64,000 nt of DNA from Moduliflexus sp964602655. GTDB lineage: Bacteria; Moduliflexota; Moduliflexia; Moduliflexales; Moduliflexaceae. The notes under the pieces were generated by a model. The model was not told where the DNA came from. It made no database searches and saw nothing but the letters and a program-made list of their open reading frames with translations. The DNA lies in NCBI GenBank assembly GCA_964602655.1, contig CAZRSF010000006.1, positions 59,470 through 123,469 on the forward strand, in the 5' to 3' direction. The translations under genes were made by a program, and so were the position numbers. Numbering within the stretch: the stretch's first letter is position 1; every line of letters begins with the position of its first letter. Positions 59,897-64,000 of this stretch are shown here, in pieces.

Positions 59897-60616
59897 TTAT
59901 GACACATCGAACGGCTCAAGCGCAAGTTCGATCATGTCGTAAAGCAACCGTCCCCAGACCGAATCCGGCAGTTCTGGCCGCGTCGGATTCTTCCTGAAAT
60001 CGCGCGGCGCGATGATGACGAACGTCTGCGGAAGTCCGGCGGAATACACGAACGCGAACAGGTCTTCAATCGCCGCATCGCCCACCGGAATACAGCCGAC
60101 CGTCGCGTTTTTGCCATGCAGATAAATATCGCCGCCTAAGCGCGTGCGCCCGTCGCGCTCGGCCATTACGCGGTCGAAATCGTTCGGATAATTGACGCGC
60201 AGCGAGAGATGATAGCTGCTGTTCGGATTCAAGACCTCGATGCGATATAATCCTTCCGGGATTTGTCCATCCCCTTCGCGCAATTTCGGGCCGAGCGCGC
60301 CGCTGGTCGCGGTAAATGGATACGCCGTGATGTAGCGCCAGCGTTGTTCTTGTTTGCCGTACACTTCGACACGCTGCTCTTCTTTGAACGCCAACAGCGC
60401 AAGCTGTTTCGGAAAATCGGCAAATCCGGCCTGCGTCAAATGCGGCTGCAAGCGGCGTTTTGCGTCCGCGCCGTATTGCGCGATCACGTCGCGTTCAGTG
60501 CGCCGCTTCAAGGGCTGGCGCAGAAATCGAAATAGCGGAATGTCGAAAAATATTCCACCCAGCATCGCGCATCCGACACAAATGATTGCCAATAGCCTGA
60601 ATCGTGCGTTTTTCAT
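59897..60616 (-). CDS. L,D-transpeptidase family protein (YafK-like)
   Basis: The 239-residue protein has one N-terminal membrane segment or uncleaved signal (about 7-27) and a YkuD-type catalytic motif DIYLHGKNATVGCIPVGD near residues 165-182, with the active His and Cys. Such enzymes act on peptidoglycan peptides or attach lipoproteins in the periplasm. The start is the only one that gives the signal anchor. The gene precedes idi on the same strand. A palindromic element lies ten bases upstream of the start. Confidence 0.87.
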   Translation of the reverse strand: MKNARFRLLAIICVGCAMLGGIFFDIPLFRFLRQPLKRRTERDVIAQYGADAKRRLQPHLTQAGFADFPKQLALLAFKEEQRVEVYGKQEQRWRYITAYPFTATSGALGPKLREGDGQIPEGLYRIEVLNPNSSYHLSLRVNYPNDFDRVMAERDGRTRLGGDIYLHGKNATVGCIPVGDAAIEDLFAFVYSAGLPQTFVIIAPRDFRKNPTRPELPDSVWGRLLYDMIELALEPFDVS

Positions 60617-60625
60617 GCGAAATAT

Positions 60626-60682
60626 CTGGGATCGCCGGCATCCTGTCGGCTGCTTAAGCCAGCAAGATGCTGGCGATCCCAG
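60626..60682. repeat. Palindrome, GGGATCGCCGGCATC family
   Basis: CTGGGATCGCCGGCATC and GATGCTGGCGATCCCAG (one mismatch) flank an inner pairing of TGTCGGCT with AGCCAGCA. It lies between the divergent L,D-transpeptidase and radical SAM genes. Confidence 0.85.
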
Positions 60683-60767
60683 TCAAAGCATTCTCTCGAA
60701 TTCCCGCTGTTTTAATCAAGTTTTTCATTCAGACATCTTGGAGATTTCTGTTTTTTATAGAAAAAGC

Positions 60768-60803
60768 TTGACATAAACTACTTTGAAATATAAAGTAGTT
60801 TAT
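60768..60803 (+). promoter_or_regulatory. Promoter with operator palindrome for the radical SAM operon
   Basis: TTGACA (60768-60773) is followed by TATAAA (60789-60794), only 15 bases on. A perfect 12-base palindrome ATAAACTACTTT / AAAGTAGTTTAT (60773-60784 and 60792-60803) covers the spacer and -10. The ATG lies at 60852. It looks like a repressor operator. The 235-base gap holds nothing else but the repeat. Confidence 0.6.
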
Positions 60804-60851
60804 ATGAGATGAGTAAAAAATATACATATTTCAATGATTTTATGGAGCAAT

Positions 60852-62291
60852 ATGGCATCGAAAACAACCGTCAAATTTATCTTACCCGCGCTGATTGAAG
60901 CCGAAAGCCCATTCTGGCGACCGATCAAATATTCGCTGTTTCCGCCGTTAGGATTGGTGACATTAGCCTCATATTTCGATGATGATTTCGAACTTGTCGT
61001 CGTAGATCAGCATGTCGAGCCGCTGAACATGGACGACCGGCCAGACCTCGTGTTTATTCAGGTCTATATCACCAATGCATATCGCGCTTACGCCATCGCG
61101 ACGGAATATCGAAAAAAAGGGGCGCATGTCTGTTTGGGCGGTTTGCATGTGACTGCGCTTCCTGATGAAGCCCGGCAGTATGCCGACACCATCTTTCTCG
61201 GCCCGGCGGAAGAATCTATCACGCGCTTCATCCAGGATTACAAGCAAGGAACGGTCAAAAAGGAATATGTTTCGACTGTGCGAACATTGGAACATGTCCC
61301 GCCATTGAGACGCGACCTCATCAAACGAGCGTTGTATTTCGTTCCCAACTCGATTGTCGTGTCACGCGGATGTCCGCATCACTGCGATTTTTGCTATAAA
61401 GATGGCTTTTTCAAACAGGGAAAATCGTTTTACGTGCAGCGCGTGGACGATGCGCTGGCGGAAATCGAGCGTTTGCCCGGTCGCCACCTCTATTTTCTCG
61501 ACGACCATCTTTTGGGCAATCCGCGTTTTGCGTCGGCTCTGTTCAAGGGCATGGAGGGGATGAACAGAATTTTCCAGGGCGCGGCGACCATTCAATCTAT
61601 CCTTGATGGAGACCTGATCGAAAAAGCGGCAAAAGCCGGGCTGAGGAGCTTGTTCATCGGCATCGAGAGTTTTTCGGCGGATTCGCTGACCTATGCCAAT
61701 AAACATCACAATGTCGGCAAAGATGTTTCCCGCGCTATTCGCAGACTGCACGATTCAGGCGTTATGATCAACGGTAGTTTTGTCTTCGGCCTGGATGGAG
61801 AACGGACTGATGTGTTTAAGCATACGGTTGATTGGGCGGTTAAACAGGCGATTACGACGGCGACGTTTCATATTGCCACGCCCTATCCTGGCACGCGCTA
61901 TTATGACGCGCTGTCGGCGGAAGGGCGCATCACGTCGCATAATTGGAGCGAATACGACACGCGCACTGTTGTGTTTCGCCCGAAAAGCATGACGAGCGCC
62001 GAATTGAAGACCGGCTATGATTGGGCGTATAAGGAGTTCTATTCGCTATCGAATATTTTCAGCGCGGGGTTGAATCATGAGAGCCTGCCGCACATCGCCA
62101 AGCATTTAGCTTACACCATCGGCTGGAAGAAAATGGAGCCGATCTGGAATGCCATTATAAAAACGAAAGGTTTGAATTACACGCTGCCGCTTCTTGAAGC
62201 CGTGCTGACAAAGATTCGGCGTCATCAGCAATCGGAAAACGCGGAATTGCGAGAAGCGATGCATCAACAAAAGGAGGCACTAAGCGCATGA
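60852..62291 (+). CDS. B12-binding domain radical SAM protein
   Basis: The 479-residue enzyme has an N-terminal cobalamin-binding-like domain (LVFIQVYITNAYRAYAIA, VCLGGLHVTALPDEA, FLGPAEESI) and a radical SAM core with CPHHCDFC (CX3CX2C) and LYFLDDHLLGN. It lacks the DxHxxG cobalamin motif, as many members do. The substrate is unknown. I chose ATG 60852, with GGAG close upstream. An in-frame ATG at 60834 is weaker. It overlaps the next gene by four bases, so it heads an operon of small membrane proteins. Confidence 0.85.
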   Translation: MASKTTVKFILPALIEAESPFWRPIKYSLFPPLGLVTLASYFDDDFELVVVDQHVEPLNMDDRPDLVFIQVYITNAYRAYAIATEYRKKGAHVCLGGLHVTALPDEARQYADTIFLGPAEESITRFIQDYKQGTVKKEYVSTVRTLEHVPPLRRDLIKRALYFVPNSIVVSRGCPHHCDFCYKDGFFKQGKSFYVQRVDDALAEIERLPGRHLYFLDDHLLGNPRFASALFKGMEGMNRIFQGAATIQSILDGDLIEKAAKAGLRSLFIGIESFSADSLTYANKHHNVGKDVSRAIRRLHDSGVMINGSFVFGLDGERTDVFKHTVDWAVKQAITTATFHIATPYPGTRYYDALSAEGRITSHNWSEYDTRTVVFRPKSMTSAELKTGYDWAYKEFYSLSNIFSAGLNHESLPHIAKHLAYTIGWKKMEPIWNAIIKTKGLNYTLPLLEAVLTKIRRHQQSENAELREAMHQQKEALSA

Positions 62292-62926
62292 GCAACCTTG
62301 CAACATATTCTCCCGCGCTTTTCGGTATCGCCAGGGAGATCAAAGAAATTCTTTTTAGTATCGTCAAATATAGAACAAAAATCCTGCTCCTGTTTTCTCC
62401 TAGTATTATCTGGGCATTTGATTTTTTTACTCTAATAAAATACATTTCAGAGAAGACTCTTGGACGTGAGCTTGCATTTTCCAAATATGTAATCGTTCAT
62501 GTAATCATTCATGTCATTTCGATGACAATACGTCAAATGCTTATCGTCGTCATCTACAAAGCAGTGATTGCGTATAGAAGAAACAAGAAGGAACTCCCCA
62601 CAGATATAAACGCAACCTATTCGAAAATAGGGATCGCATCGAGCATCTTCGCTGTCGTTCCATTGATCACATTGTTCTTACTACGATTCGATCCGATACT
62701 ATGGTGGGAACTCTTGGCGAGACCTGGAGTCGTGGTGGGCATGATCGGCGCTCTCATTGGATTCATCGGATTAATAGACGGAGTTTCCCGAAACAAGAAA
62801 ATTGTATTTGCTGTGTTAGGAATTCTTTTTAACGATTTGTTTATTTTGTGTATAGGAGTAGGAGGATTTAGCGCTCCGTTAAAGTTTGGAAAGTTTATCG
62901 TCAGCAGAGTCTTTTTCTTTCAGTAA
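62288..62926 (+). CDS. Hypothetical four-segment membrane protein
   Basis: The 212-residue protein has about four membrane segments and a start MSNLATYSPALFGIA with KYRTKILLLFSPSIIWAF, matching the N-terminus of the next gene. Otherwise it has no recognised family. It is coupled to the radical SAM gene (ATGA). The sequence is AT-rich. A partner or substrate of the radical SAM enzyme is possible but unproven. Confidence 0.6.
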   Translation: MSNLATYSPALFGIAREIKEILFSIVKYRTKILLLFSPSIIWAFDFFTLIKYISEKTLGRELAFSKYVIVHVIIHVISMTIRQMLIVVIYKAVIAYRRNKKELPTDINATYSKIGIASSIFAVVPLITLFLLRFDPILWWELLARPGVVVGMIGALIGFIGLIDGVSRNKKIVFAVLGILFNDLFILCIGVGGFSAPLKFGKFIVSRVFFFQ

Positions 62927-62987
62927 GAAATCAGATAGCGCATAGGAATGAAACACATGTATATAACACTGAAGGAGTGTTTATCGT

Positions 62988-63602
62988 ATGAGCAAACTTG
63001 AAAAATATTTTCCCGCGTTTTTCCGTATCGCCAAATATAGAACAAAAATCCTGCTTTATTTCCCTGGTATTATCTGGGGAGGCTTGGCATGTTACGGCTT
63101 GGCATGTACAATATGGTGTTCTACAATTCTCAGCCCTGGGATAGTCGGTATTAGTGTGTATAGAGACGTTCGTGAGTATCAAAACACATCAGATGGTGGA
63201 TTGGCTTCGTTAGGTACTAAATATAGCCAAGTGGCGTTTTCTGATGAAATGCACTGGGAAAAATGGGAACGCGAGAAGTTTCTGCCCTTTCTTGCCGGAC
63301 CGGAGTTTGTTCTGGCGAATATTGACTTTGACAGGCAGCCGGAATTGGTTATTCTGAATTGCGAACTGGTCACCTCCAGTCTGTTTATGGATTCTCCCTG
63401 TCCTAATTCGGCGATTTCAGCGATTTATAAAATTTCGAATGGACGCCTTTCTTTTTCGTCGTGTGATTCCACGATATTTTCATTTTATCTTGCAAGTCGC
63501 AAGAATTTTCTGGGATATATCGGGAAATTACTGTTTTGGGCGATTCCGCTGGGAATACTTCAAATGTTTATCGCATTTTGTACAAAATCTCATTCGTCAT
63601 GA
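62988..63602 (+). CDS. Hypothetical membrane protein sharing its N-terminus with the previous gene
   Basis: The 204-residue protein starts MSKLEKYFPAFFRIAKYRTK, then ILLYFPGIIWG, and has one membrane segment at each end (about 24-48 and 182-198) around a soluble middle. The first 35 residues align with the preceding gene, the rest does not. AAGGAG precedes the ATG. It overlaps the next small gene by four bases. Confidence 0.6.
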   Translation: MSKLEKYFPAFFRIAKYRTKILLYFPGIIWGGLACYGLACTIWCSTILSPGIVGISVYRDVREYQNTSDGGLASLGTKYSQVAFSDEMHWEKWEREKFLPFLAGPEFVLANIDFDRQPELVILNCELVTSSLFMDSPCPNSAISAIYKISNGRLSFSSCDSTIFSFYLASRKNFLGYIGKLLFWAIPLGILQMFIAFCTKSHSS

Positions 63603-63766
63603 AAAAACATCTGATTGCGGCAATGAATTTTGGAAGGCTGGATATCCCGATCACAGATGAACGGTTTCAGCTTGAATGGAAAACGGAAGATGTGGTAAAC
63701 GTTATCGTAAATAGCAATTTGGCAGAGAAATGGTTTCTTATTGATTTTATGAGAAACGCCGACTAA
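63599..63766 (+). CDS. Small hypothetical protein
   Basis: The 55-residue protein MKKHLIAAMNFGRLDIPITD... starts with an ATG that overlaps the previous stop (ATGA). It has no recognised family. The coupling and the strong ribosome site of the following gene suggest it is real. A peptide substrate of the neighbouring radical SAM enzymes is one possibility only. Confidence 0.45.
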   Translation: MKKHLIAAMNFGRLDIPITDERFQLEWKTEDVVNVIVNSNLAEKWFLIDFMRNAD

Positions 63767-63799
63767 GACTCAAACGCATATCAAAGGAGGGGGGCTATT

Positions 63800-64000
63800 A
63801 TGGGACTTCGAATCGCGTTGATTTTTGCCAGAGCGGAACTGCGGCGCGGTACGCGCATCAAACATTTTATGGTGCCGCCGTACAGTTTGCAGATTCTCAG
63901 CGCCCTCACGCCGCCGCAGCATCAGGTGCGAATTATTGATGAATACCATCGGCTGGCTGATCCGAATCTTCAGGCCGATGTCATCGGGATTGGCGTCTGG
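63800..64000 (+). CDS. B12-binding domain radical SAM protein (partial)
   Basis: The first 67 codons are visible before the window ends: MGLRIALIFARAELRRGTRI, then VPPYSLQILSALTPPQHQ and VRIIDEYHRL with VIGIGVW. This is the N-terminal cobalamin-binding region of radical SAM enzymes. AAAGGAGGGG precedes the ATG. The catalytic part is beyond the window. Confidence 0.7.
   Translation, partial: MGLRIALIFARAELRRGTRIKHFMVPPYSLQILSALTPPQHQVRIIDEYHRLADPNLQADVIGIGVW

Overview
The window looks like chromosomal DNA from a Gram-negative, uncultured-type bacterium of moderate GC content. The Gram-negative reading rests on a PEP-CTERM secreted protein, an L,D-transpeptidase, a SpoIIE-type phosphatase receptor and dense palindromic intergenic repeats. 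The mix of large STAND/CHAT proteins, several YfhO-type membrane proteins and many short palindromic repeats would fit a candidate phylum of the KSB3/Modulibacteria kind. That placement is an impression from gene content only and is uncertain. No rRNA, tRNA, CRISPR array or insertion sequence was recognised.

0-26.6 kb is mainly a cell-envelope glycan region. It holds a polytopic GT-C-like protein, four YfhO-type proteins (one on the minus strand), a PA14-membrane fusion, a membrane spermidine-synthase-like protein, an asparagine synthetase-type amidotransferase, two SAM methyltransferases, a B12/radical-SAM enzyme and an SGNH-hydrolase-like protein. A housekeeping block (YqeY, MutS2, YaiI/YqxD family) interrupts it. 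One YfhO gene carries a run of ten G bases and may be phase variable.

26.6-35.2 kb is the most unusual part. It is a minus-strand run of tightly packed genes: an EAD-CHAT-STAND caspase-like protein, a giant STAND-TPR protein with a complete sugar-binding-protein-like domain inserted inside its NTPase, a radical SAM/SPASM enzyme, a MNT/HEPN pair with its own apparently leaderless promoter, and an orphan HicB-like protein. It runs into a YfhO gene. I read it as a conflict or signalling island.

35.5-44.5 kb holds accessory genes: a frameshifted class III aminotransferase, a membrane J-protein, a DUF3783 protein, a HAD phosphatase, an AraC/GyrI/GNAT-YoaP operon, a second AsnB and an orphan solute-binding protein. 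45-60.6 kb carries signalling and general genes: a REC-PAS-histidine kinase, two paralogous small membrane proteins, HtpG, a PEP-CTERM protein under a sigma54-like promoter and a c-di-GMP-type riboswitch, AraD, an MFS carrier, a type II restriction-modification pair, a cupin, a PAS/GAF/SpoIIE phosphatase, IPP isomerase and an L,D-transpeptidase. The last 3 kb has two B12-type radical SAM genes flanking three small unknown genes.

A running theme is palindromic repeats of at least nine sequence families in about nineteen copies. Most are intergenic. Three are inserted in frame inside two protein genes, and one supplies a gene's stop codon.
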